A stretch of 64,000 bases of DNA from Falsiroseomonas sp050563545 (GTDB lineage: Bacteria; Pseudomonadota; Alphaproteobacteria; Acetobacterales; Acetobacteraceae). The notes under the pieces were generated by a model. The model did not search any database, was not told the DNA's origin, and saw only the letters and a program-made list of their open reading frames with translations. The DNA is taken from NCBI RefSeq assembly GCF_050563545.1, contig NZ_JBNXUM010000004.1:62001-126000 (forward strand), in the 5' to 3' direction. The number at the start of each line of letters is the position of its first letter. Positions within the stretch are counted from its first letter, which is position 1. Shown here in pieces: positions 50,581 to 59,044 of the stretch. The translations under genes and the position numbers were made by a program.

Positions 50581-50802
50581 TCAGGTTTCGTAGCGGTTGG
50601 TGCGGTAGAAGGCCTGCACGTCCGCGGCGTCGGCGCGGTAGCGCGCGGCGATGCGCTGGCCCTCGTTCTCCTTCCGCGCGTCGCGCGCGGGCACGCTGTC
50701 GGCGCGCTGCGCGATCGCCGGCGCGGCGGCCGCCGCTGCGGTGCCGATGCCCAGCGCCTTCAGGAACCCCCGTCGCAGCGATGCACGATCCCCCCTCGCC
50801 AT
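50581..50802 (-). CDS. Small Tat-signal protein of formate dehydrogenase loci
   Basis: Predicted 73 aa. It is almost only a twin-arginine leader (RRGFLKALGIGTAAAAAAPAIAQ) plus a 40-residue tail ending ADVQAFYRTNRYET. This matches the small proteins known as formate dehydrogenase region TAT targets (the TIGR02811 type), whose role is unknown. It is 16 bases upstream of fdhA, so it is co-expressed and may be a small periplasmic subunit or a Tat helper. Confidence 0.88.
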   Translation of the reverse strand: MARGDRASLRRGFLKALGIGTAAAAAAPAIAQRADSVPARDARKENEGQRIAARYRADAADVQAFYRTNRYET

Positions 50803-50833
50803 CGTCGTCTTTCCTTCTTGGTGGTGGTTCAGG

Positions 50834-51421
50834 TCACGCCGGCAGGTCCGCTGCCGCCGATTCGATGTCCATGGCGATGCGCCCGAGGCGCCCCACCGCG
50901 CGGTAGAAGCCCGCCGCTTCCGCCTTCTCGAGGTCGGCGAAGAGCCGGCCTGCCCAGGGACGGAGGTGATGGGCGAAGAAGGGCCCGGCTTCCTCGGCGC
51001 CGCCGGGGAAGGCCCCGGCGATCAGCCCTGCATAGGTCTCGCAGAGGAAGGCGATGTGGTCCTCGGGCTCGGCCACGCCCTCGGCCCGCGCGATGCCGAT
51101 CTCGGCGAGGTCGCCGCGCAGCTCGGCCAGCGGCCGCTCGTGCAGGAAGCCCGTGAGGTAGTAGGACGCAAAGGGCAGCAGCTCGCCGCGCCCGACGCCG
51201 ATGAAGAGATTGAAATATTCGCGCTCCGCCGCGTCCGGCGTCACCGAGGCCGCAGCGGCGAGGGCGCCATAGGCCTCGCCGAGCTCGCCGCCAGCCGGGC
51301 GGAGGAGGCGCAGCCGGGCGAGCAGCGGGGCGTCCGGCGCGCCGCCCATCAGACGACCGAGAAGCGCGAAGAGCCGCGCGCGTTCGGCGTCGAGCTGTTC
51401 CTGCGTTTCCGTCCCCGTCAT
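50834..51421 (-). CDS. TorD/DmsD-family molecular chaperone
   Basis: Predicted 195 aa from MTGTETQEQL, with GGCGAGGA directly before the ATG. All-helical; the core EREYFNLFIGVGRGELLPFASYYLTGFLHERPLAEL matches the E-Y-x-x-L-F-x-G...P-x-x-S-x-Y pattern of TorD proteins, and PEDHIAFLCE is the second conserved helix. These chaperones hold molybdoenzyme precursors and proofread their Tat signal; the adjacent client is fdhA. Cytoplasmic. Confidence 0.9.
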   Translation of the reverse strand: MTGTETQEQLDAERARLFALLGRLMGGAPDAPLLARLRLLRPAGGELGEAYGALAAAASVTPDAAEREYFNLFIGVGRGELLPFASYYLTGFLHERPLAELRGDLAEIGIARAEGVAEPEDHIAFLCETYAGLIAGAFPGGAEEAGPFFAHHLRPWAGRLFADLEKAEAAGFYRAVGRLGRIAMDIESAAADLPA

Positions 51422-51601
51422 TCCTCGCCCACCTTCCGGACGCCACCGCGGCATCTCCCGCGGCTTGCAGCCCAGATGGCACGATAGTTCAAGTTGCCAA
51501 GCCGATGCCGTATGCGACCGAAACGCCGGCGGATGCAAGACCCACCTGACGGATTGGACATGTAACTACTATTGGTTGGGGCGGTGCGCGTGGAGAGGCT
51601 G

Positions 51602-52291
51602 TCAGGCGGGCAGCGCGCCGCCATGCCGCCGCCGGGACGGCGGCGCGGGCGTGTCGGGGGGCGACGGCTGGATCGGCATGACGTCCGGCATCGGGGCCGT
51701 CAGCGCCTCCGGCGCGGGGGGCGCCAGCGCCTCCGCCGTCGGGGCCGTCAGCGCCTCCGGCACCGGTGCCTCGATCCCCGGCAGGGGCGATCCGGCCAGG
51801 CGGGCTTCCCGCGGGGTCGCCTCGGCCAGCGGCGCCTCCGGTTCCGGCCCGGCGAGTTCCTCGACCTTCCCGATCGCCTGGGCCAGCAGCTTCGCGACAT
51901 CGCCGCCGAGTTCGCTGGCGAAGCCCGCGGGAAGGCCGCCCGGCGTGTTGAAGTCCCACTGGTACTCCACCGGCCCGATGTAATCGCGGATCGCGGGATC
52001 GAGGCTCCACATCCGCCGCAGCGCGGCGTTGCGCAGGACCTGCGGAACGCCGGGGCGCAGGAAGAGCGAGAAGTCTGACTGCGCCGTCAGCTCCTCGATG
52101 CTCGGCAGGGCATCGAGGTCCACCGGCGGCAGCTTCGGGATCGGGCAGGCCGCGCGCGCCGGCGCCTCGGGCAGGGCCGGCGCCTCGGGCGCCGCCTCGG
52201 CGGGCGGTTCGGGCAGTGCGTCCGCGGCGGCGCGCTTGCGGCGCGACCAGCGGGACAGGAAGCCCTCTTCCTCCGGCGCCTCGGCGCTCAT
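51602..52291 (-). CDS. DUF3306 protein of FDH loci
   Basis: Predicted 229 aa. The N-terminus EEEGFLSRWSRRKRAA and the central part VDLDALPSIEELTAQSDFSLFLRPGVPQVLRNAALRRMWS-like region followed by IRDYIGPVEYQWDFNTPGGLPG-type sequence are characteristic of DUF3306. The last 90 residues are low-complexity Pro/Ala/Glu. Function unknown; always found with DUF3305 near Tat-exported formate dehydrogenases. Four-base overlap with the DUF3305 gene. The 180 bases downstream to the TorD-like gene hold no evident gene. Confidence 0.87.
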   Translation of the reverse strand: MSAEAPEEEGFLSRWSRRKRAAADALPEPPAEAAPEAPALPEAPARAACPIPKLPPVDLDALPSIEELTAQSDFSLFLRPGVPQVLRNAALRRMWSLDPAIRDYIGPVEYQWDFNTPGGLPAGFASELGGDVAKLLAQAIGKVEELAGPEPEAPLAEATPREARLAGSPLPGIEAPVPEALTAPTAEALAPPAPEALTAPMPDVMPIQPSPPDTPAPPSRRRHGGALPA

Positions 52292-52791
52292 TCCTCCTCG
52301 TCCCGCGTGCGGCGGGCGAGCGCCTCGGGGTCAGCCCGGTCGCGCTTGCGCTTGTGGAAGGCGCGCTCGACGTGGTGGCGGGCGACGAAATCGGCGGTCG
52401 CCTCGCGCAGGCCGGGCGGCATGGGCAGCGCCTCCAGCAGGTCGTTGCCGGCATCGGCGTGCAGATGCGCCTCGCCGGGGTCCACCGTGACCGTGTGCAG
52501 CGCGATGCCGGCCGCCGTCCCGGCATGGCGCAGCACGACCCAGACCAGGGGCTGCGCGGCCTCGAGGTTGTGCTTGTAGTTGCTGGTGTCGGTGGGGTGG
52601 AGCATGACCTCGCTCTCCCCGGCGAAGAACAGCGTGCGGCCGGCTTCCTCGCGGAGCCTGGTCCAGGGCTCGACCGGCAGCGCGGCTTCCAGCACCTCCA
52701 CCACGCGCCAGACCTCGTCCGACCATTTCGTCGTGCCGGGGCGGCGTTCGGCGATCACCGCGACCGGGATGCGGAGCGACTTGGGGTTCAC
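52288..52791 (-). CDS. DUF3305 protein of FDH loci
   Basis: Predicted 167 aa. The opening IPVAVIAERRPGTTKWSDEVWRV and the later FFAGESEVMLHPTDTSNYKHNL and PLVWVVLR are typical DUF3305 features. The C-terminus is strongly basic then acidic (FHKRKRDRADPEALARRTRDEEE). No catalytic motif is evident. It overlaps both neighbours by four bases (DUF3306 and the DUF6352-like gene), so stoichiometric expression of the set is likely. Confidence 0.87.
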   Translation of the reverse strand: MNPKSLRIPVAVIAERRPGTTKWSDEVWRVVEVLEAALPVEPWTRLREEAGRTLFFAGESEVMLHPTDTSNYKHNLEAAQPLVWVVLRHAGTAAGIALHTVTVDPGEAHLHADAGNDLLEALPMPPGLREATADFVARHHVERAFHKRKRDRADPEALARRTRDEEE

Positions 52792-53846
52792 GCCGCGGCC
52801 TCCTTCCCCAGCAGCGGCAGCCCCGCCAGCAGGTTCTGCGGCTTCAGCCGGACCTTCTGCGCGGCGTCCATCGCCAGCGCCAGGTAGACCGGCTTGCCCG
52901 CGACGCGCGGCAGCACGCGCGAAGCATCCCCGAACTCCAGCACGCCGAGCCAGAGGATCCGCGCCAGCCTGGCCTGTGCCACGGTCTTGCCGTGCCAGAG
53001 GTCGTTGGCGATCGCCGTCGCCTCGGCGTCCAGCCCGACATGCCAGGTCCAGTCCCGGTCCTCGATCACCGGCACGGGGCGGATCGTCACCGCCTCGCCC
53101 AGCATGTGGCGGATAAAGACGGCGATGGCGGTCCCGAGCGCCTGCTGCCCGAGGCTGCCCTGGACGATGTCGAGGGCGAGGTCATGCGCGTCGGAGCGCG
53201 CGAAATAGCCGGGCGCGTTGGCCTCCGTCAGGACATCCAACTCGACCTCGCGCGGGGGCATGCCGGCCTCCACCAGCAGCTGGCCGAGCGCGCCGAAATC
53301 GCCGTCGCGCGACGCCGCCTCCAGCACCTCTTCGTCGGCGAGCAGGGTGGAGCCCTGGTGGATGCCCGCCCGCTGCGGGCGGAACAGGCATTCCGCGGCG
53401 CGCAGCACGAAGGGATCGCCGGTGCCTTCCATGGCGGAGCGGACGACGAGATGCGTCAGCATCTGGAGGAACAGCGGCGGGATGCCCGCCACCCCATCGG
53501 CATAGAGCCGGACCCACGCCGCTTCCAGGTTGGGCGCGGCGGCGACGCGGTCGCGGAAAGACAGGAAGACCTGCCAGTTCTCCCGCGCATCCGGATCGGC
53601 CATCTGAGCGATCTCCGCCGGCGCGACGGCGCGCAGCGGGTCGGCGAGCAGCGAAGCATGCAGCGCGCGCTCGGCGTCGCAGGCCTCCTCCGGCGGGATC
53701 AGTTCCGGCCGGGCGCAGAAGGCGCGCCAGAGGTCCGGCGTCGCGTGGATCCGCCCCTCGACGTCGCGGTCGCAGAGGTGATGGCCGCTGGCGACCCAGA
53801 AATCGCCAGGGGCGAGAGCGGGATGGCGGTGATGGTGATGGCTCAT
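52788..53846 (-). CDS. DUF6352-like protein of FDH loci
   Basis: Predicted 352 aa, beginning with a His-rich stretch (MSHHHHRHPALAPGDFW) that could bind a metal. The N-terminal part continues VASGHHLCDRDVEGRIHATPDLWRAFCARPEL, and most of the rest is helical. I recognise it as the conserved protein found between the biotin/lipoate-ligase-like gene and DUF3305 in alphaproteobacterial FDH clusters (DUF6352), but no biochemical function is known. Four-base overlaps on both sides. Cytoplasmic. Confidence 0.75.
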   Translation of the reverse strand: MSHHHHRHPALAPGDFWVASGHHLCDRDVEGRIHATPDLWRAFCARPELIPPEEACDAERALHASLLADPLRAVAPAEIAQMADPDARENWQVFLSFRDRVAAAPNLEAAWVRLYADGVAGIPPLFLQMLTHLVVRSAMEGTGDPFVLRAAECLFRPQRAGIHQGSTLLADEEVLEAASRDGDFGALGQLLVEAGMPPREVELDVLTEANAPGYFARSDAHDLALDIVQGSLGQQALGTAIAVFIRHMLGEAVTIRPVPVIEDRDWTWHVGLDAEATAIANDLWHGKTVAQARLARILWLGVLEFGDASRVLPRVAGKPVYLALAMDAAQKVRLKPQNLLAGLPLLGKEAAA

Positions 53847-54379
53847 CCGCCGCCCCCGAGGCGCGTGAGGTCAGGCGTCTCCGCCGCGTCCTCCTCGACG
53901 ATCTCGATGCCGAAGACCGGCAGCCCGCCGAAGTCGCGATGCGGCGTGTCGCGCCGGTGCAGCGTGCGGAAGCGCTCGCGCTGCGCGCCGTCCTCCATGC
54001 TGCGCGACAGCGCCAGCACCGTGCCGGGCGGGTGGTCGCAGAGCGATTGCGCGAAGCCGATCTCGTCCTCGGCGGCGGCGCGCGCGGCCGCGTCGTCGGG
54101 CGCGCCATGCGCGGCGCGGATATGGGCCGCCAGCGCCGCGACGGCGGCGTCGCGCTGCTCCGACGTGATCTCCGCGACCTCGACCAGCGTGGACCAGCCG
54201 AAGGAGCCGAGGCCGAGGAAGCCGCCACGGAATTCCTGGCGCCGGCGACCGGACATAGAGGCGGGATCCTCGTCCCAGAAGGCGAAGCCGCCGGGGACCG
54301 CCCATTCGCCGGGCTCGGCCGCACGGTCGAAGATCAGCGTGTCGGAAGGATCGAGACGGATGGTGCGCGGCAGCTTCAC
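53843..54379 (-). CDS. DUF6505-like protein of FDH loci
   Basis: Predicted 178 aa. It opens LPRTIRLDPSDTLIFDRAAEPGEWAV and contains RRRQEFRGGFLGLGSFGWSTLVEV, a pattern I associate with the small DUF6505 proteins that accompany formate dehydrogenase genes. No known motif or signal peptide. It overlaps by four bases both the upstream ligase-like gene and the downstream DUF6352-like gene. Function unknown. Confidence 0.7.
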   Translation of the reverse strand: MKLPRTIRLDPSDTLIFDRAAEPGEWAVPGGFAFWDEDPASMSGRRRQEFRGGFLGLGSFGWSTLVEVAEITSEQRDAAVAALAAHIRAAHGAPDDAAARAAAEDEIGFAQSLCDHPPGTVLALSRSMEDGAQRERFRTLHRRDTPHRDFGGLPVFGIEIVEEDAAETPDLTRLGGGG

Positions 54380-55086
54380 GCCAGCGCCTCCGTCAGCGGG
54401 AAGCGCGTCCGCGCGCCGTCGCGATCCACCATCAGGTCGCCGGTGGCGGGATCAAGGCCGCGCTTGCCGTCCAGGGCTTCGACCTTCTCGAGACGGGCGA
54501 GATAGCGTTCCGCGAGCCGCCGGAAGCCGCCGGCGGGGTCGGTGCGCTGCCATTCCGCGAGGCCTGCCATCAGGTGCCGCGCCCAGGCCGCGGTGAGTTC
54601 CTCCGCCGTCGCCTCGGCCAGGTCCCAGCCTTCCTCCTGCAGCGCGGTCTGGCCGAGACCGTGGCCGGGCTCCCACCCCTGGGGGAACATCAACCGCGCC
54701 TCGGCGCCCACCACGATCCAGTCGGGAATGGCGTCTTCCGCACAAGCATCCGGCCAGGCGATCCGGACGCGGCCAATCTCGCCGCCGTTCACCACGACGC
54801 GGTCCGGCCAGCGGAAGGTCAGCGGCACCTCCGGCGGGCCGAACGCGGCCAGCGCGTCGCCGAGCGCGGAGGCGCCGGCCAGCAGCGCGGCGCGGGCGGC
54901 GGCCAGCGTCATCTCGGGCTCCAGCACCACCGCGGCCTCGATCCGGGCGGCGCTGCGCACCCAGGCAAGGCTCCCGGCGCCGTGCTGGGGGGCCAGCGCG
55001 ACGGCGCGCGCCATCGCATCCCCGGCCTCGCGCAGCGGCACGACGGGGGTGAAGACGGAAGGCAGTTCGGGCAGCACGGCGGACAC
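54376..55086 (-). CDS. Biotin/lipoate-protein-ligase-like protein of FDH loci
   Basis: Predicted 236 aa from the GTG at 55086, which has GGGAGGGAGGA upstream; a GTG at 55077 is possible, and an ATG at 55197 would overlap the divergent gene. The fold is suggested by GAGSLAWVRSAARIEAAVVLEPEM and by VVVNGGEIGRVRIAWPD, which occupies the place of the N-G-K-K-x-x-G strand of LplA/BirA; the usual catalytic Lys is not conserved. It may bind rather than ligate a cofactor. First gene of the FDH operon. Substrate unknown. Confidence 0.72.
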   Translation of the reverse strand: MSAVLPELPSVFTPVVPLREAGDAMARAVALAPQHGAGSLAWVRSAARIEAAVVLEPEMTLAAARAALLAGASALGDALAAFGPPEVPLTFRWPDRVVVNGGEIGRVRIAWPDACAEDAIPDWIVVGAEARLMFPQGWEPGHGLGQTALQEEGWDLAEATAEELTAAWARHLMAGLAEWQRTDPAGGFRRLAERYLARLEKVEALDGKRGLDPATGDLMVDRDGARTRFPLTEALA

Positions 55087-55195
55087 GGCCGGAAAGACGT
55101 CCTCCCTCCCTCGCAACGGCGCGGCGCCGGGGATATATGCGCCCGCAATCCCCGAGCCTAGTGGTCGGGGGACAAGGGAACGCCGGCCCCCGCGC
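55087..55195. promoter_or_regulatory. Divergent promoter region of the FDH cluster
   Basis: This 109-base gap separates the first gene of the minus-strand FDH operon from the multi-cluster ferredoxin gene, so it should carry both promoters. A GATATATGC stretch (about 55131-55139) is the only AT-rich patch and may be part of a -10 element. No operator dyad was identified. Confidence 0.45.
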
Positions 55196-57244
55196 ATGAC
55201 CACCACTTTCGTCTGCACCTGCGAGGACACGATGCCGCTGGACGGCCGCGTCATTGCGCGCGGCTGCAAGGGAGAGCTCCGCACCGCGGAGCAGCTCTGC
55301 CTCGCGCAGCTCGACCGCTTCACCGCGGCCTTGGCGGAAGGCAACCCCGTTACCGTCGCCTGCACCGCCCAGGCCCCGCTGTTCCGGCAGGAGGCCGAGG
55401 AGGCCGGCTTCGCCGCGCCGCTCTCCTTCGTGAACATCCGCGAGACCGCGGGCTGGTCGGACGAGGCGCGCGCCGCCGGCCCCAAGATGGCCGCGCTGAT
55501 CGCTGCCGCCGCCGCGCCGATGCCAGCGGTGCCGCTGGTGCCGATGCGGAGCGAGGGCGTGACGCTCGTCCTCGGCCGCGACGCGACGGCGCTGGAGGCC
55601 GCGCGCAAGCTGGCCGATACGCTGGACGTGACGGTGCTGCTGGCCGGCGCCGAGGAAGTGCAGCCGCTGCGCGAGGCGGAATTCCCTGTCGCCCGCGGCC
55701 GCGCCCGCGGCGCGACGGGCTGGCTCGGCGATTTCGAGGTGACGGTGGACGGCTACGCCATGCCGCGGCCGTCCTCGCGCGCCGCCTACCACTGGGGGCC
55801 GACGAAGGACGGCGCGGTCAGCCGCTGCGACATCGTGGTGGACCTCTCGGGCGGCGCGCCGCTCTTCCCCGCGCATGAGGTGCGTCAGGGCTATCTCCGC
55901 GCCGATCCCGCCGATGCCGCGGCGCTGGAGCGCGCGGTCGCCGCGGCGCGCGACCTCGTCGGCGAGTTCGACAAGCCGCGCTTCGTGACCTTCGACGCCG
56001 GGCTCTGCGCGCACAGCCGCAACCGGCGGACGGGATGCTCGCGGTGCCTGGACCTCTGCCCGACCGGCGCGATCACGCCGGGGGTCGCGCCGGGAGGCTC
56101 GCGGGGCAGCGACAGCGTGCAGATCAGCGCCGAGATCTGCGCGGGATGCGGCGCCTGCGCCGCGGTCTGCCCGACCGGGGCGGCGGCCTACGCGCTGCCG
56201 ACCGCCGAGGCGATGCTGCGGCGCCTGCGCACGCTGCTGCTGACCTATCGAGAGGCCGGCGGCGAATATCCGCTGCTGCTGGTCCACGACGAGGCCGGCG
56301 AGGCCATGATCGAGGCGCTGGCCCGCCAGGGCGAGGGCCTGCCCGCCCGCGTCCTGCCGCTGCGGGTGAACGAGGTCTCCTCGCTCGACCTCGGCTTCCT
56401 GCTCTCTGCCTTCGCCTGGGGCGCGGCGCAGTTGCGGCTGCTGACGAAGGGCCGGCGCGCGCACGGCACCGAGGGCGTGTTCCGAAACCTCGATTACGTG
56501 CAGCGCGTGCTGGACGGCCTCGGCATCCCCGACCACGGCGCGCCGCGCGCCGCGGCGATCGAGACCGATGATCCCTTCACCCTCGGCGAGGCACTGCGCG
56601 CGATCCCGCGCCGCGGCCTGCCCTTCCCGCCGTCCGCGCATCTCGCGTTGGGCGCGTCGCGGGAAATCCTGCGCCAGGCCGCGCGCGCGCTGGCCGAGGG
56701 CGCGGAGAAGCGGACGGGCGAGATCGCCATGCCCGCCCTCGCGCCCTTCGGCGAGGCGCGGGTGGAGGTCTCGGGCTGCACGCTCTGCGTGGCCTGCACC
56801 AGCGTCTGCCCGACCGGCGCGCTGTCGGCGAACCCCGAGACGCCGCAGCTGCGCTTCCTCGAGGATGCCTGCGTGCAGTGCGGACTTTGCGCCGCGACCT
56901 GCCCGGAGGAGGTGATCACGCTGGTGCCGCGCCTCAACCTCGATCCCGCCGCCGCGCAGATCCGCGTGGTGAAGGAGGAGGAGCCCTTCTGCTGCGAGCG
57001 CTGCGCCCGGCCCTTCGGCGTGAAGTCGCAGATCGATCGCGTGACGTCGAAGCTGACGGCCTCGCAGCACTGGATGTTCAGGGATCCCGCGCGGCTCGCG
57101 GTGCTGCGCCTCTGCGAGGATTGCCGCGTCTTCGCGGCCACGGATGGCGGCGTCGATCCCTACGCCGGCGCGCCGCGGCCGGTGACGAAGACGAGCGAGG
57201 ACTGGCTGCGCGAAGCCGAGCGCGCGAAGAAGGCGAGCGAATAG
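55196..57244 (+). CDS. Multi-cluster 4Fe-4S ferredoxin of FDH loci
   Basis: Predicted 682 aa. Four 4Fe-4S motifs occur in two pairs: CSRCLDLCPTG (near 281) with CAGCGACAAVCPTG (near 318), and CTLCVACTSVCPTG (near 528) with CVQCGLCAATCPEE (near 559). A further cysteine set (CCERCARPFG near 599, then CEDC) and CTC at residues 7-9 suggest more metal sites. No signal peptide, so cytoplasmic. Divergent from the FDH operon; a role in electron delivery or cofactor maturation is inferred from position. Confidence 0.88.
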   Translation: MTTTFVCTCEDTMPLDGRVIARGCKGELRTAEQLCLAQLDRFTAALAEGNPVTVACTAQAPLFRQEAEEAGFAAPLSFVNIRETAGWSDEARAAGPKMAALIAAAAAPMPAVPLVPMRSEGVTLVLGRDATALEAARKLADTLDVTVLLAGAEEVQPLREAEFPVARGRARGATGWLGDFEVTVDGYAMPRPSSRAAYHWGPTKDGAVSRCDIVVDLSGGAPLFPAHEVRQGYLRADPADAAALERAVAAARDLVGEFDKPRFVTFDAGLCAHSRNRRTGCSRCLDLCPTGAITPGVAPGGSRGSDSVQISAEICAGCGACAAVCPTGAAAYALPTAEAMLRRLRTLLLTYREAGGEYPLLLVHDEAGEAMIEALARQGEGLPARVLPLRVNEVSSLDLGFLLSAFAWGAAQLRLLTKGRRAHGTEGVFRNLDYVQRVLDGLGIPDHGAPRAAAIETDDPFTLGEALRAIPRRGLPFPPSAHLALGASREILRQAARALAEGAEKRTGEIAMPALAPFGEARVEVSGCTLCVACTSVCPTGALSANPETPQLRFLEDACVQCGLCAATCPEEVITLVPRLNLDPAAAQIRVVKEEEPFCCERCARPFGVKSQIDRVTSKLTASQHWMFRDPARLAVLRLCEDCRVFAATDGGVDPYAGAPRPVTKTSEDWLREAERAKKASE

Positions 57245-57249
57245 ACGGC

Positions 57250-58248
57250 ATGCCCGACATGAACCCCCGCATCCTCCTCGCCCGCCGTCCTTCCGGCGCG
57301 CCGGTCCCCGAGGACTTCCGCTTCGACCAGGCGCCGCTGCCCGATCTCGCTGATGGCGAGGTGCTGGTGCGCCACCGCTTCCTCTCGCTCGACCCCTACC
57401 AGCGCGGCCGCATGGACGACGCGAAATCCTACGCGAAGCCCGTCGCGATCGGCGGCGTGATGGAATGCCAGGCGGTGGGCGAGGTCGCGGCCTCGCGCGA
57501 CGGCCGCTTCCGGGAAGGCGACTGGGTGCTGGGCGGCTTCGGCTGGCAGGCCTTCTCGGCGCGGCCGGGCAAGGCGCTGATCCCGATCGACCCGAAGGAA
57601 GCACCGCCGTCGACCTCGCTCGGCGTGCTCGGCATGCCGGGGCTGACCGCCTGGGTCGGGCTGAAGGACATTGGCGAGCCGAAGCAGGGTGAGACGCTGG
57701 TCGTCTCGGCGGCGTCAGGCGCCGTCGGCCAGGTCGTGGGGCAGCTCGGGAAGATCGCGGGCTGCCGCGTCGTCGGCATCGCCGGCGGCCCGGCGAAATG
57801 CGCCTTCGTCAAGGACGAGCTCGGCTTCGACGCCGCGCTCGATCATCGGCAGCCGCTCGAGGCGCCGCTCGACGCGGCCTGCCCGGACGGCGTGGACATC
57901 TACTGGGAGAATGTCGGCGGCGCGGTGCAGGCCGCCGTCTTCCCGCGCCTGCGCGACTTCGGGCGCATGGTGATGTGCGGCATGATCGCGCAGTACAACG
58001 GCGCGCCGCCGCCCGGGCCCAATCTCGGCCCCGTCGTGCGCAAGCGCCTGCGCATCCAGGGCTTCATCGTCAGCGACACCGGCTGGGCGCGCTACGCGCA
58101 GTTCCGCGCGGAGATGCTCGGCCACATCGCGGCCGGCCGGCTGACCTGGCGCGAGGACGTCGTTCAGGGCCTGGCGAACGCGCCCGCCGCCTTCATCGGC
58201 CTGCTGGAAGGGCGCAATTTCGGCAAGCTGGTCGTCGCCCTTGACTGA
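57250..58248 (+). CDS. NADP-dependent MDR-family oxidoreductase
   Basis: Predicted 332 aa. PYQRGRMDD and the cofactor site VSAASGAVGQVVGQLGKIAGCRVVGIAGG (read as AASGAVGQ plus the following helix) mark the zinc-free medium-chain group that includes 2-alkenal and prostaglandin reductases. It probably saturates the C=C bond of enones with NADPH. It begins five bases after the ferredoxin stop and overlaps the next gene by eight bases, so it may be transcribed with both. Cytoplasmic. Confidence 0.92.
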   Translation: MPDMNPRILLARRPSGAPVPEDFRFDQAPLPDLADGEVLVRHRFLSLDPYQRGRMDDAKSYAKPVAIGGVMECQAVGEVAASRDGRFREGDWVLGGFGWQAFSARPGKALIPIDPKEAPPSTSLGVLGMPGLTAWVGLKDIGEPKQGETLVVSAASGAVGQVVGQLGKIAGCRVVGIAGGPAKCAFVKDELGFDAALDHRQPLEAPLDAACPDGVDIYWENVGGAVQAAVFPRLRDFGRMVMCGMIAQYNGAPPPGPNLGPVVRKRLRIQGFIVSDTGWARYAQFRAEMLGHIAAGRLTWREDVVQGLANAPAAFIGLLEGRNFGKLVVALD

Positions 58249-59035
58249 GGCCGCGGACGCCGCGCTTGCCGCGCGGCTCGACGGCGCCCGAGTGCTGCTC
58301 TGCTTCGGCCTGTTCGGCGAGGTGATGGCGGGGCTGCGCCCGATCGGCGTGGACTACATGGCGAGCCAACTCGACTGGCTGCGCCGCATCGGCGTGGATG
58401 CGACGCGCGTGAAGTTGCCCTCCGCCGCGCCCGTCGCGCGCAACGCCGCGGTGATCGCGGACGCCGTGCTCGGCGCGCCGGGCGGCGTGCTCGTGGTCGC
58501 GCACAGCAAGGGCGGCCTCGAGGCGCTGTCGGCGCTGCTCATCCCCGATGTCGCGGCACGCTGCCGCGGCTTCCTCGCGCTGCAATCGCCTTTCCGGGGC
58601 TCGCCCGTCGCCGACCTCGCCCTCGGCATCGGGCCGCTGCGCGAGATGTCGGAACGGCTGGTCGCGCTGGCGAAGATCGGCGACGGCGAGGGGCTGCGCG
58701 ACCTCACTGTCGCGGTGCGCGGACCCTGGATGGCGGAACGCGATGGCGCGATCGCCGATCTCGCGTCGCGCGTGCCGGTCACCTCGCTGGCGAGCGACGT
58801 GACGGACCAGACCAGCCTGGTCGAGCACGCCTATGTGCCGCTCTCCCGCTGGATGCGGAAGATCGGCGCCGGGCCGAACGACGGCCTGGTGCCGGTCGCC
58901 TCCACCGTCCTGCCGGGCGCGCGGCATGCGGTGCTGCCGGGCGGCCACCGCGCGCTCGTCGCAGCCGCGCCGGGGCGCGATCCCATCGGACTGCTGCGGC
59001 GGGAGATCGCGGCGCTTCTCGACCGCGCGCCCTGA
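58241..59035 (+). CDS. Alpha/beta hydrolase-fold protein
   Basis: Predicted 264 aa with a TTG start overlapping the oxidoreductase stop. The nucleophile elbow is VVAHSKGGLEAL; LALQSPFRGSPVADL follows as in triacylglycerol-lipase-like proteins, and GPNDGLVPVAS and PGGHRALV supply the likely Asp and His. Substrate unknown; the coupling suggests a shared pathway with the oxidoreductase. No signal peptide. Confidence 0.8.
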   Translation: MTEAADAALAARLDGARVLLCFGLFGEVMAGLRPIGVDYMASQLDWLRRIGVDATRVKLPSAAPVARNAAVIADAVLGAPGGVLVVAHSKGGLEALSALLIPDVAARCRGFLALQSPFRGSPVADLALGIGPLREMSERLVALAKIGDGEGLRDLTVAVRGPWMAERDGAIADLASRVPVTSLASDVTDQTSLVEHAYVPLSRWMRKIGAGPNDGLVPVASTVLPGARHAVLPGGHRALVAAAPGRDPIGLLRREIAALLDRAP

Positions 59036-59044
59036 AGGGCGCGG

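Noticed and set aside
47808..50906. A 1032-codon open frame on the + strand opposite fdhA
   Set aside because: Shadow of the G/C-rich third positions of fdhA; composition is Arg/Gly/Ala-biased with no domain or ribosome-binding site.
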